Source: Candidatus Dormiibacterota bacterium
Lineage (GTDB): Bacteria; Chloroflexota; Dormibacteria; Dormibacterales; Dormibacteraceae
Assembly (NCBI GenBank): GCA_955652585.1
Contig: CATPBF010000047.1
Coordinates: 1 to 16,763 of the forward strand
Direction of reading: 5' to 3'
Length of the DNA: 16,763 nucleotides
In this document: piece by piece, positions 1-7,968 of the stretch
Position numbering within the stretch: the first letter of the stretch is position 1
How the letters are laid out: each line of letters starts with the position of its first letter
Translations under genes and position numbers: made by a program
The notes under the pieces: generated by a model
The model's input: the letters and a program-made list of their open reading frames with translations, nothing else
Databases searched by the model: none
What the model was told of the DNA's origin: nothing

Positions 1-51
1 CCTATGAAGTCCGGCGCATTCATAAAGGAGGCCGAGGCATCGGTCACCTGA
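1..51 (+). CDS. C-terminal tail of an unidentified upstream gene (partial)
   Basis: Frame 1 reads as 16 codons ending in TGA at 49-51 and giving PMKSGAFIKEAEASVT. The stop lies 11 nt before the GTG of the next gene and abuts that gene's Shine-Dalgarno sequence, so this is very likely the end of an upstream cistron in the same operon. The tail is too short to assign a family. In Bacillus the gene before yacL is disA, but nothing visible here supports or excludes that identity. Confidence 0.55.
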   Translation, partial: PMKSGAFIKEAEASVT

Positions 52-62
52 GGAGGTAATCC

Positions 63-1145
63 GTGAAGCGTTCCGATACCCTCGCCCGTCGCATCGGAGT
101 GGGGATCGGAGTCGTCGGCGGCTTTTTCCTGGGTTACGCGTTCGTCCGCCTGTCGGGGATCACCCACCAGGGTTGGGTACTCATCAGCCTGACCACGATC
201 GAGGGTTTGATCTTCGCGTACCTGGGCACGCCATACGTGCTCGGGGGCTGGCGAGGGTTCAACCACCGCCTTGCGTCGACTCCGCTACCCGACCTGCTCA
301 GCGGACTGCTGGGCACGATCGTCGGTCTTGTCATCGCCGTGCTCATCGGCGTCTTCGTCCGCGACCTGGTTGCGCCCTACGGCATCGGCCTTTCGTTCGT
401 GCTCGCGCTGCTGCTGGCGCTGCTCGGAGCATCGGTGGGCACGACGCGGCGGGAGGAGCTGACCGCTCTGTTCTTCGGACGGACGCGGGAGGAGAAGGGC
501 CATCGCCTCGACGCCGTCCTGCTCGACACCTCGGTGATCATCGACGGGCGAATCTTCGACATCGCCAAGACTGGCTTCGTCGACATGCCGCTCATCGCCC
601 TCAGCTCGGTCCTGCGCGAGCTCCAGTTCGTCGCGGATTCCGCCGATGCCACCCGCCGCCGGCGCGGCCGTCGCGGGCTTGACGTGCTCGGCGAGATGCA
701 GAAGGACCCGTCCATCAACCTGCAGGTGGTCGAGGACGACGTCTCTCCCAATACCGAGATCGACACCCACCTCGTGCGCACAGCCAAGACCAAGAGCTGG
801 GGGATCATGACCAACGACTTCAACCTCAACCGCATCGCGCGGCTCGAAGGCGTCACGGTCCTCAACCTCAACGAGCTGGCGCAGGCGATGCGGCCGGTCG
901 CGATCCCCGGCGAGGAGATCGTGGTCACGGTTGCGCGTGAGGGCAAGGAGCCCGGCCAGGGTGTGGGCAGCCTTGACGACGGTACGATGGTCGTCGTCCA
1001 GAACGGGCGGCGCCTGATGAACCAGACCATCACAGCAGTCGTGACGTCCGTGATCCAGACCTCGGCGGGCCGGATGATCTTCGCCGAGCCTGCCGGCACC
1101 GACGGCCGGCGCAACCCCCGGTCCAAACGGGACGAGGATTCTTAA
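63..1145 (+). CDS. yacL: YacL-type membrane-anchored PIN-TRAM protein
   Basis: This is a 360-aa integral membrane protein with an N-terminal block of about four hydrophobic segments (about 12-30, 38-56, 78-100 and 106-126). A cytoplasmic PIN nuclease-type domain (about 150-265) and a TRAM nucleic-acid-binding domain (about 278-342) follow. The PIN acidic residues are visible: D155 in LLDTSVIIDGRIFDI, E186, D234 and D252 in MTNDFNLNR. Length and domain order match the Bacillus YacL family, whose substrate is not well established; a role in RNA binding or cleavage at the membrane is inferred from the domains. The GTG start is fixed by a strong Shine-Dalgarno, AGGAGGT at 51-57, 5 nt upstream. 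It immediately precedes ispD, as in Bacillus. Confidence 0.9.
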   Translation: MKRSDTLARRIGVGIGVVGGFFLGYAFVRLSGITHQGWVLISLTTIEGLIFAYLGTPYVLGGWRGFNHRLASTPLPDLLSGLLGTIVGLVIAVLIGVFVRDLVAPYGIGLSFVLALLLALLGASVGTTRREELTALFFGRTREEKGHRLDAVLLDTSVIIDGRIFDIAKTGFVDMPLIALSSVLRELQFVADSADATRRRRGRRGLDVLGEMQKDPSINLQVVEDDVSPNTEIDTHLVRTAKTKSWGIMTNDFNLNRIARLEGVTVLNLNELAQAMRPVAIPGEEIVVTVAREGKEPGQGVGSLDDGTMVVVQNGRRLMNQTITAVVTSVIQTSAGRMIFAEPAGTDGRRNPRSKRDEDS

Positions 1146-1146
1146 G

Positions 1147-1839
1147 TTGGCTACCATCGGTGCCATCGTCGCCGCCGCCGGGTCGGGCTCGCGGCTCGGC
1201 CGAGGCAGCAAGGCGCTCGTCCGGCTGAATGGCCGGACCACCCTGGCGCGGGTCTTGGAGCTATTTCTGGCACTGGACGAGGTGGACCGGATCGTGGTGG
1301 TCGGACCACCGAGCCGGCTCGAGAACGCCGAGCGCGAGGTGGCTTCGCTTTCCCCGCGCAAGCCGGTCACGGTGAAACCTGGAGGCGGCAGCCGCCAGGA
1401 GTCTGTGCGCGCCGGCCTCGCGGCCCTCGGCGAGTGCGATTTCGTGCTGGTCCACGACGCTGCGCGCCCGCTCGCGACCGCGACCCTGGTCCGGCGTGTC
1501 CTGGCGGCGGCGATGGAATCGGGCGCTGCCTTTCCGGCCATCACGCCGCGCGACGCGGTCAAGCGCGTCGAGGGGAACCGGCTCGTCGAGAGCCTCGACC
1601 GCTCGCGCATCGTGCTCGCTCAAACGCCCCAGGCCTTCGCGTATGAGCTGCTCGCGCGCGCCCACCGCGAGGCTGCGGACGCGGGCCTGGTCGGCGACGA
1701 CGACGCGCAGCTCGTGGCCGCGACCGGACACGAGGTCACCGTCGTGCAGGGCGAGCCTGCGAACATCAAACTCACCACGCCAGAGGATTTCGACGTGGTC
1801 GAAGCGCTGATCAAAGAGCAGGAAGCCGCCGCCACTTGA
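1147..1839 (+). CDS. ispD: 2-C-methyl-D-erythritol 4-phosphate cytidylyltransferase
   Basis: IspD couples CTP to MEP to make CDP-ME, the third step of the MEP isoprenoid pathway, in the cytoplasm. The 230-aa length is normal. Diagnostic motifs are the CTP loop AAAGSGSRLG (about 9-18) with K22, GGGSRQESV (79-87), VHDAARPL (102-109), LAQTPQAF (157-164) and EPANIKLTTPEDF (203-215). The start is TTG one base after the yacL stop, supported by GAGGA at 1134-1138, 8 nt upstream. The stop overlaps the ispF start (TTGA). The segment around K22 reads GSKALVRLNG instead of the common PKQF-type sequence, a tolerable divergence. Confidence 0.95.
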   Translation: MATIGAIVAAAGSGSRLGRGSKALVRLNGRTTLARVLELFLALDEVDRIVVVGPPSRLENAEREVASLSPRKPVTVKPGGGSRQESVRAGLAALGECDFVLVHDAARPLATATLVRRVLAAAMESGAAFPAITPRDAVKRVEGNRLVESLDRSRIVLAQTPQAFAYELLARAHREAADAGLVGDDDAQLVAATGHEVTVVQGEPANIKLTTPEDFDVVEALIKEQEAAAT

Positions 1840-2306
1840 GGATCGGCGCGGGCTACGACATACATCCTTTGAAGCCGGGTCGCAAGCTGATCATCGGCGG
1901 CGTCCGCATACCGCACGGCCTCGGACTGGACGGTCATTCGGACGCGGACGTGCTCACGCATGCGGTCATCGATGCGCTGCTGGGAGCCGCGGCGCTCGGC
2001 AATATCGGCGACCACTTTCCCGCCGACGACCCCAGATACAAGGACGCATCCAGCCTCGACCTTCTGGCCGCAGCCAGCGCCGCCCTCACCAAAGCCGGCT
2101 ACCGGGTGGTCAACGTCGACAGCACTGTGGTCGCCGAGGAGCCGCGCCTGCAGCCGCACTTGAGCGAGATGGAGGCCAACATCGCCAAGCGCATCGGTGT
2201 CGAACGCGGCGCGGTGAGCGTCAAGGCGACGTCGCCTGAGGGTCTGGGGGCGCTGGGGAACCGCGCCGGCATCGCGGCGCAAGCCGTGGCGTTGATCGAC
2301 AAGTGA
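1836..2306 (+). CDS. ispF: 2-C-methyl-D-erythritol 2,4-cyclodiphosphate synthase
   Basis: IspF cyclises CDP-ME 2-phosphate to MEcPP with release of CMP, two steps after IspD. At 156 aa it is full length. The divalent-metal ligands are present: D8 and H10 in GYDIHPL, and H42 in DGHSDADVLTHA. NVDSTVVAEEPRLQPH (93-108) and KATSPEGLGALG (130-141) are family signatures. The C-terminal GRGEGIA-type motif, whose Arg and Glu line the trimer cavity in E. coli IspF, reads GNRAGIA here. The start is TTG overlapping the ispD stop as TTGA, so translational coupling is likely; only a weak AGGA lies upstream. Confidence 0.95.
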   Translation: MRIGAGYDIHPLKPGRKLIIGGVRIPHGLGLDGHSDADVLTHAVIDALLGAAALGNIGDHFPADDPRYKDASSLDLLAAASAALTKAGYRVVNVDSTVVAEEPRLQPHLSEMEANIAKRIGVERGAVSVKATSPEGLGALGNRAGIAAQAVALIDK

Positions 2307-3733
2307 CCCTCAAGCTCCACAACACGCTCACCGGGACCAAGGAAGCATTCGAGCCCATCGAGCCGGGACAGGTCGGTATGTACACATGCGGCCCGACCGT
2401 GTGGAACTTCGCCCACATCGGCAACCTGCGCGCGTTCATGTTCTACGACCTGCTGCGCCGGCAGCTGCAAGCAAGCGGCTATCGCATCACGCACGTAATG
2501 AACCTGACCGACATCGACGACCGCATCCTTGACCAGGCGATGCACGCCGGGACGACGATCGCCGAGTACGTCAAGCCATTTGTGGCGGCGTTCTTCGAGG
2601 ACATGAGCGCGATGCGCGCCCAGCCTGCCGAGTTCTATCCGCGGGCGACCGACCACATCCCGGAAATGGTCGCGATGATCTCGACTCTGCTCGAGCGCGG
2701 TTTCGCGTATGTCGCCGACGGAGACGTCTACTTCCGCATCGAAAGCTTCCCCCGTTACGGCGCCCTGTCGCACCTCGATCGTTCTGGCCTGCGCGCAGGC
2801 CAGCGAGTAGCCACTGACAAATATGACAAGGAATCTGTCAGCGACTTCGCCCTCTGGAAAAACGCGCAACCCGGCGATGAGAAGCTGGGCGCGGCGTGGG
2901 ATGCGCCCTTCGGGCGCGGACGCCCGGGCTGGCACATCGAATGCTCGGCGATGAGCAAGCGCTACCTCGGCGACACCTTCGACATCCACTGCGGCGGCAT
3001 CGACCTGATGTTCCCCCACCACGAGAATGAGATCGCGCAGTCTGAGGCCGCAAACGGTAAGCCGCTCGCGCGGGCCTGGCTGCACTCCGAGCACCTGGCC
3101 GAGGCGACCGGCGAGAAGATGTCGAAGAGCGCGGGAGCCTTCACCACCCTGCGTGACCTCATGGCAGCCGGGCACGACCCGCTCGCGGTCCGGTTCTTCC
3201 TCATCGCCAATGCGCACTACCGTCAGCGCATTCGCCTCAGCGCGGAGGCGCTTCACGCGTCGGCGGAGCAGGTGCGGCGCCTGAGGGACTTTGCGGAAAG
3301 GGTGCGGACACCCTCCCGCGATCTCGCGGCTGTGATGCCCGACGATGATGCCTTGATCGGTCGGGTCCGGCAAGTGCGTGCCGCGTACCGGGCGGCGCTC
3401 GACGACGACCTCAACCTGCCACAGGCGGTCGGCGTCGTGTTCGAGCTGATCCGCGAGGCTAATGCAGCCCTCGATGAGATGAAGGTCGGGGCCCCCGGAC
3501 GTGCCGCGCTGCTCGGGCTCCTCGAGGAGGTCGACGGTCACCTCGACGTGATGGGCGGAGAGGAGCCGGGGCTCGCCGACGAGGTGGAGAGGTTGATCGC
3601 CGAGCGCGAGGCGGCGCGGGCCGCCAAAGACTTTGCCCGGGCGGATCGCATCCGCGAAGATCTCAGGGAGCGCGGGATCGCACTCGAGGATTCCCGCGAC
3701 GGCGTCCGCTGGCGCCGGGTGCCGCCCGCGTGA
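2303..3733 (+). CDS. cysS: Cysteinyl-tRNA synthetase
   Basis: This class I aminoacyl-tRNA synthetase charges tRNA-Cys. The 476-aa protein has the HIGH-equivalent HIGN (38-41), KMSKS (272-276) and the zinc ligands C29, C214, H239 and E243, in the spacing known from E. coli CysRS. The C-terminal helical and anticodon-recognition regions are present up to GVRWRRVPP, so this is a true CysRS and not the shorter MshC ligase of mycothiol synthesis. The start is GTG overlapping the ispF stop (GTGA, 2303-2306). The stop overlaps rlmB the same way. The Bacillus neighbours gltX and cysE (before) and mrnC (after) are absent. Confidence 0.96.
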   Translation: MTLKLHNTLTGTKEAFEPIEPGQVGMYTCGPTVWNFAHIGNLRAFMFYDLLRRQLQASGYRITHVMNLTDIDDRILDQAMHAGTTIAEYVKPFVAAFFEDMSAMRAQPAEFYPRATDHIPEMVAMISTLLERGFAYVADGDVYFRIESFPRYGALSHLDRSGLRAGQRVATDKYDKESVSDFALWKNAQPGDEKLGAAWDAPFGRGRPGWHIECSAMSKRYLGDTFDIHCGGIDLMFPHHENEIAQSEAANGKPLARAWLHSEHLAEATGEKMSKSAGAFTTLRDLMAAGHDPLAVRFFLIANAHYRQRIRLSAEALHASAEQVRRLRDFAERVRTPSRDLAAVMPDDDALIGRVRQVRAAYRAALDDDLNLPQAVGVVFELIREANAALDEMKVGAPGRAALLGLLEEVDGHLDVMGGEEPGLADEVERLIAEREAARAAKDFARADRIREDLRERGIALEDSRDGVRWRRVPPA

Positions 3734-4488
3734 AAGGCCGCTCGAGGCGCTACGAGCGTCCGGCGCCTGCGCCCGCGGCATTGATCCACGGCCGCAACGC
3801 CGTTCTCGAAGCCGCACGCGCCGGCAAGGTGGTCAAAGTCTTCCAAGCGTCGAACGTAGGTCGCGACCCTCGTATAGAAGAGCTCGCCCGCCTCGCGCCC
3901 ATCGAGGTGGTTTCCGTCGAGCGGCTCGACGTCATCGCAGCGGGCGTGCACCAGGGCATAGCGGCCGAGCTCAAGCCCCGGCGCTTGTGGACACTGAAGG
4001 AGCTCCTCGGCACCAGCCCAACGTTGCTCGTGGCGCTTGACGGGATCATGGACCCGCAGAACCTCGGCGCGATCCTGCGTAGCGCGGAGGTGGCCGGCGC
4101 CGACGGAGCGATCATCCCCGAGCATCGCAGCGCGCCGTTGTCACCCGCGGCGGTCAAGGCGAGCTCGGGCGCCAGCGAGCTGCTCCGAATCGCGCAGGTT
4201 TCCGGCATTCCGTCCGCGATCGCCGAGGTGAAGCGGGCGGGGATCTGGTGCGCGGCCCTCGACGTGCGCGGCGAAATGGCCCCATGGGATTTCGACCTGA
4301 CTCAGCCGGTCTGCATAGTCGTCGGAAGTGAAGGCGAGGGCGTCCACCGACTCGTCCGGGAAAGGTGCGACGTGCGTCTGCGCCTGCCGGTCGCGGGGCT
4401 CATCTCGAGCTTGAACGCGTCGGCCGCCGCAGCCGCGCTGCTGTATGAGGTGATGCGCCAAAGAGCCAGGACTTCGTCTGGTGAGTGA
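3730..4488 (+). CDS. rlmB: 23S rRNA (guanosine-2'-O-)-methyltransferase, RlmB/TrmH (SPOUT) family
   Basis: This SPOUT methyltransferase is expected to 2'-O-methylate G2251 (E. coli numbering) of 23S rRNA. The 252-aa protein has the N-terminal L30e-like substrate-binding domain (IHGRNAVLEA at 19-28, through about 95). The trefoil-knot catalytic domain carries motif 1 DPQNLGAILRSAE (108-120, with N111 and R117), motif 2 IVVGSEGEGV (196-205) and motif 3 ISSLNASAAAA (225-235). The start is GTG overlapping the cysS stop as GTGA. Its own stop lies 8 nt inside the next gene. The cysS-rlmB adjacency is close to the Bacillus order, where mrnC intervenes. TrmH-family members can differ in target, so the exact nucleotide is inferred. 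Confidence 0.9.
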   Translation: MKGRSRRYERPAPAPAALIHGRNAVLEAARAGKVVKVFQASNVGRDPRIEELARLAPIEVVSVERLDVIAAGVHQGIAAELKPRRLWTLKELLGTSPTLLVALDGIMDPQNLGAILRSAEVAGADGAIIPEHRSAPLSPAAVKASSGASELLRIAQVSGIPSAIAEVKRAGIWCAALDVRGEMAPWDFDLTQPVCIVVGSEGEGVHRLVRERCDVRLRLPVAGLISSLNASAAAAALLYEVMRQRARTSSGE

Positions 4489-5773
4489 AGCCACTGCGGA
4501 GCTCGACCGGGCCGCTGCCGACATCCCCTTGAACCGCGACGCGCGCGACGTCCTCGAGCGCGCGTCCGACCTGGCGTCTGCGCGCGGAGCGCCCCAGGCC
4601 GGACCAGTAGACGTGCTAAATGCGATCAGAGCCGACCGTGGCTCTTCGGCATTCGGGGCGCTCCAGGCGCTGGTCAGCGACGTACAGGCGATCGATACCG
4701 ACGCCGCCACCGTCTCAACGCAGACATCCGGCGGTGACGGCGCGCCGAGCCTATCGCTGCGCCAGTTCCTCGTCAACGCCAATCGCGAGGCGCAGGTGCT
4801 CGGCCATTACCAGGTCGACTCGATGCATCTGCTGCTGGCGCTGATGTACAGCGACGCGCGCGCCACCTCCTCCGCCCTCCAGAAGGCCGGCCTCACCCTC
4901 TACGACCTAAGGCTTCATCTCCAGACCGGCGCCGCCCCCGATGTTCCCATCGCTCCCGGCGTCCATTCACGACAGGACCGCGCGTTGAGACGCAAGCCGC
5001 TGACCTCGCTCAAGGGCGCCCTCGGCGTCAGCCCGATCTTTGGCGGCCTGGTTGCCGTCACCGCCATCAGCGGCATCGGCCTGTGGTTCGACGTGCTGCC
5101 CACCTTGCCATGGGTGCTGACGATCATCTTCGTGGTCGCAGGGTGGATCGCATCGCTGTGCATTCACGAGTTCAGCCATGCTCTCGTGGCTTACCTCGGC
5201 GGAGACCGCTCGGTCAAGGCCTCCGGCTATTTGAACCTCAACCCCATCCGCTACACGAACCTCCTGATGAGCATCATTTTTCCGGTGGTCTTTCTGGTAC
5301 TCGGCGGCATAGCGCTGCCGGGTGGCGCGGTGTACATCGACCACGCCGCCCTCCGCAGCCGGGCCTGGGACTCGTTGGTCTCTCTGGCCGGACCCATCGG
5401 CACCCTTGTGTGCGCCGTCCTGTTCTCGGCTCCGTTTCTGATCCCGGGCCACGACAGCTGGGTCACATCGACGAACGTGGGATTCTGGGCCGCGCTGGCG
5501 TTCTTGTGCTTCATGGAAGCGGTGTCCCTGCTGCTCAACTTGCTGCCGATCCCCGGCTTCGACGGCTTCGGCATCTTGCGGCCGTGGCTTCCGTACTCGC
5601 TGCAGGCGCTCTCCGTTCGGTACTCGCAGCTGGCGATGATCGGCCTGTTCATCGTCCTGTGGAACGTGGCCCCGGCGCGCGATGCGTTCTACTCTCTCGC
5701 ATTCCAGGTCACCAACGTGCTGAACATCGATCCTCGCCTAATCACGATCGGCCAGTACTACATGCGGCCCTGA
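4481..5773 (+). CDS. Clp N-domain fused to a site-2 (M50) intramembrane metalloprotease
   Basis: This 430-aa fusion has an N-terminal region (about 17-145) formed by two helical repeats that resemble the ClpA/ClpC N-domain. The second, with GHYQVDSMHLLLALM (108-122), is the clearest. A linker (about 148-180) leads to a polytopic M50 site-2 protease domain with about six hydrophobic segments. The zinc motif HEFSH (H229, E230, H233) and the third-ligand motif LLNLLPIPGFDG (351-362, D361) are intact, so the protease should be active, cutting within or near the membrane. No PDZ or CBS domain is visible. The Clp N-domain normally recruits substrates or adaptors to AAA+ unfoldases, so a substrate-recognition role is inferred. 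The GTG start overlaps rlmB by 8 nt. No symbol fits with confidence. Confidence 0.85.
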   Translation: MSEATAELDRAAADIPLNRDARDVLERASDLASARGAPQAGPVDVLNAIRADRGSSAFGALQALVSDVQAIDTDAATVSTQTSGGDGAPSLSLRQFLVNANREAQVLGHYQVDSMHLLLALMYSDARATSSALQKAGLTLYDLRLHLQTGAAPDVPIAPGVHSRQDRALRRKPLTSLKGALGVSPIFGGLVAVTAISGIGLWFDVLPTLPWVLTIIFVVAGWIASLCIHEFSHALVAYLGGDRSVKASGYLNLNPIRYTNLLMSIIFPVVFLVLGGIALPGGAVYIDHAALRSRAWDSLVSLAGPIGTLVCAVLFSAPFLIPGHDSWVTSTNVGFWAALAFLCFMEAVSLLLNLLPIPGFDGFGILRPWLPYSLQALSVRYSQLAMIGLFIVLWNVAPARDAFYSLAFQVTNVLNIDPRLITIGQYYMRP

Positions 5774-5774
5774 C

Positions 5775-6212
5775 ATGGAGCGGCTGATCGTTGACGGCTA
5801 CAACGTCATCCATGCCTGGCCTTCGCTCAAGCGACTTCTCGGTGTCTCGCTCGAGGCGGCACGCGACAAGCTGGTCGAGCGGCTGGCCGTATACGGATTG
5901 GTTACGGGCGCCGATGTGACAGTGGTCTTCGACTCGCATCAAAAGGCTTCACACACCAACGCGGAGCAGATGGTGGAGGGCGTGCGAGTCATTTTCACGC
6001 GCAGGGGACACTCGGCCGACCAGGTCATCGAGCGCATCGCGTACGAGGCCACCGGCGCCGGTGGCGTGGTGACGGTCGCCACGTCCGATCACTCCCAGAG
6101 CGACATGGTGCGCGGCATGGGCGGGGCCGTCATCAGCGCGACTGAGCTCGAGCGCAGGGTGATCGACGCCGAAGCGGAGTTGGGCCGGCGCGTCCAGAAA
6201 TACGCCAAGTGA
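5775..6212 (+). CDS. yacP: YacP/Rae1-type NYN-domain ribonuclease
   Basis: The 145-aa protein is a single NYN (PIN-like) nuclease domain. It begins RLIVDGYNVIHAWP, with D7 and N10. Further conserved acids are D53 in VVFDSHQ, D82 in SADQVIERIAYE and D105/D110 in VATSDHSQSD. B. subtilis YacP (Rae1) is a ribosome-associated endonuclease that cuts mRNA in the A site, and the position between rlmB and the rpmG-secE-nusG block agrees with this. The ATG starts one base after the previous stop and has no clear Shine-Dalgarno, so coupling is likely. It is slightly shorter than the Bacillus protein. The stop overlaps pyk as GTGA. Confidence 0.9.
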   Translation: MERLIVDGYNVIHAWPSLKRLLGVSLEAARDKLVERLAVYGLVTGADVTVVFDSHQKASHTNAEQMVEGVRVIFTRRGHSADQVIERIAYEATGAGGVVTVATSDHSQSDMVRGMGGAVISATELERRVIDAEAELGRRVQKYAK

Positions 6213-7615
6213 TTCGTCGCACCCGCATCGTTTGCACTATCGGGCCGTCGAGCTCATCGCCCACCGTGCTGCGGACGATGGTGCAGGCGGGCATGGACGT
6301 CGCCCGCCTCAACTTCTCGCACGGCGACCACCCCACGCACCGCCAGGCTGCCGAGGATGTCCGAGCGGCCGCGGAGGCGGCGGGGCGGCCGGTTGCGCTC
6401 CTCGGCGATCTCCAGGGCCCAAAGATCCGTACGGGCCCGCTGGATTCCGCGTTCATGCGTCTCGCGCGAGGACGACGGGTGGTGCTCGTGGGCCGGCCGC
6501 GCAGTGCCGCGGACGAGATCGAGGTCAGCCATCCGGAGCTCGTGGATGCCCTTCGGCAGGGCGATCGGGTGCTCATCGACGACGGCCGCATCGAGCTCGT
6601 CGTCCGCGAGACGTCGAAGGGGCGCGCCGAGTGCTCGGTGGTTCGCGGCGGCCTGCTCGGCGAGCGGAAGGGCGTTAGCGTCCCCGGGCGGCCGCTGCCG
6701 CTCCCGGCCCTGACCGAGAAAGACCTGGAAGACCTGAAATTCGCCGTCGAGATCGGCGTCGACTACGTCGCGCTGTCGTTCGTGCGCCATCCGGAAGACG
6801 TGCTGGCGTGCCAGAAACAGCTTTCTGCCCTTGGCTGCAAAGCCCCGGTGATCGCCAAGCTCGAGAAGCTCGAGGCCATCCGTAACCTGGGCAAGATCCT
6901 CGAGGTCGCTGACGCCGTGATGGTGGCCCGCGGCGACCTCGGCGTAGAGCTGAAGCTCGGCGAGCTGCCTGCGGTTCAGAAGGAGGTCATCGACCGCGCC
7001 AACCGGGCGGGGGTGCCGGTGATCACGGCGACGGAGATGCTGGAGAGCATGGTCACGTCCAACCGCCCAACCCGGGCTGAGACCTCCGACGTTGCCAACG
7101 CCATCTGGGACGGCACCGATGCGGTGATGCTGTCGCAGGAGACCTCGGTGGGCGCGCACCCCGTCGAGGCATTGCGAGCCATGGCGCGCATCTGCCTGTC
7201 CACGCAGCGCCATCCAGCGTTCGGCCGCGAGCGCCAGATCTGGCGGGAGCCAGGGCAGGTGGGGAGCGCGATCGCTCACGCGGCCGCGACCAGCGCGGAT
7301 GAGCTCGGTGCCCGCGTGATCATCGCGTTCACCGAGTCGGGGACGACCGCGCTGCGCTGCAGCAAGGCGCGTCCGCATGTGCCCGTGATCGCCGCCAGCC
7401 CTCATCCGGATGTCCTCCGCAAAACCGCGCTATACGCGGGCGTCATCCCACTGCTGGTCAGTCCCGGCAAGGACACCGATCAGATGGTCTCCAACGCCAC
7501 GGAGGCGGCGCTCCGCAGCGGGCTCGTGCGCACGGGGGATCGCGTGGTGGTGGTGGCCGGAGTACCCGTGGGCCGGCCGGGTCAGACCAATCTGTTGAAA
7601 GTCGAAATCGTTTGA
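6209..7615 (+). CDS. pyk: Pyruvate kinase
   Basis: Pyruvate kinase converts PEP and ADP to pyruvate and ATP. The 468-aa length is the standard short bacterial form without the extra C-terminal PEP-utiliser domain seen in Bacillus. Visible motifs are RTRIVCTIGPSS at the N-terminus, R33/N35/S37 in VARLNFSHGD, D67 in GDLQGPKIRTG, catalytic K218 and Mg ligands E220 and D242 (KLEKLEAI, VARGDLGVE), and TATEMLESM plus RAETSDVANAI (289-299). The usual S-G/A-ET is SQET here. The C-terminus ends GRPGQTNLLKVEIV. GTG start overlaps the yacP stop (GTGA). No terminator with a T-tract follows, so the operon may continue. Linkage to yacP is not part of the Bacillus order. Confidence 0.96.
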   Translation: MIRRTRIVCTIGPSSSSPTVLRTMVQAGMDVARLNFSHGDHPTHRQAAEDVRAAAEAAGRPVALLGDLQGPKIRTGPLDSAFMRLARGRRVVLVGRPRSAADEIEVSHPELVDALRQGDRVLIDDGRIELVVRETSKGRAECSVVRGGLLGERKGVSVPGRPLPLPALTEKDLEDLKFAVEIGVDYVALSFVRHPEDVLACQKQLSALGCKAPVIAKLEKLEAIRNLGKILEVADAVMVARGDLGVELKLGELPAVQKEVIDRANRAGVPVITATEMLESMVTSNRPTRAETSDVANAIWDGTDAVMLSQETSVGAHPVEALRAMARICLSTQRHPAFGRERQIWREPGQVGSAIAHAAATSADELGARVIIAFTESGTTALRCSKARPHVPVIAASPHPDVLRKTALYAGVIPLLVSPGKDTDQMVSNATEAALRSGLVRTGDRVVVVAGVPVGRPGQTNLLKVEIV

Positions 7616-7689
7616 AACGCGGAAATTGAGCGCTTTCTGCCTTCGGGGATTGGTGCCGATGTGGGATTGGTCCGGATCAAGATGGACCG

Positions 7690-7956
7690 ATGAACACAGT
7701 CCTGGTCGTTATGGGCGCATATCTTCTCGGTGTTGTCCTGCTGATCGTCGGGGCTGCGTTGGCGTTCAACTTGGGTGGTGCTGCCGATAGAGCCGCGAGG
7801 TCAGGTATCGGTCCCTTTTTCGTCCTGGGGGTTTGGAGACGACGGTTACAGGGAGCATCGGAGCACGCCTGGTACTGGCGAGTCACCGGTGTCTGGTGCC
7901 TGGTTATCGCAGCTGGCACCGGCTTTTTCCTTGTCATGTTCACGAGGGCGCGCTAG
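7690..7956 (+). CDS. Small two-segment membrane protein, unknown
   Basis: This is an 88-aa open frame with two clear hydrophobic segments: about 3-27 (VLVVMGAYLLGVVLLIVGAA) and about 65-85 (GVWCLVIAAGTGFFLVMF). They flank a basic loop, RRRLQGASEHAWYWR. That pattern fits a small inner-membrane protein with its loop in the cytoplasm. There is no recognisable family and no convincing Shine-Dalgarno ahead of the ATG. The region is somewhat less GC-rich at third positions than its neighbours, which would fit a recent arrival. It lies between pyk and a candidate pyk-tail relic. It may be real, but coding is supported only by the frame and the hydrophobic pattern. Confidence 0.5.
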   Translation: MNTVLVVMGAYLLGVVLLIVGAALAFNLGGAADRAARSGIGPFFVLGVWRRRLQGASEHAWYWRVTGVWCLVIAAGTGFFLVMFTRAR

Positions 7957-7968
7957 AAACCGATCTTT

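Noticed and set aside
285..1610. Long minus-strand open frame opposite yacL and ispD
   Set aside because: It is a GC-driven shadow of two well-supported plus-strand genes, is rich in Arg/His/Pro and has no recognisable motif.
2099..3817. 572-codon minus-strand frame opposite ispF, cysS and rlmB
   Set aside because: The plus strand carries full motif sets of CysRS and IspF here; the reverse frame has no family features.
7619..7640. Hairpin after pyk (GCGGAAA with TTTCTGC) as a terminator
   Set aside because: The stem is short with a G-U pair and no T-tract follows, so it is not a convincing terminator.
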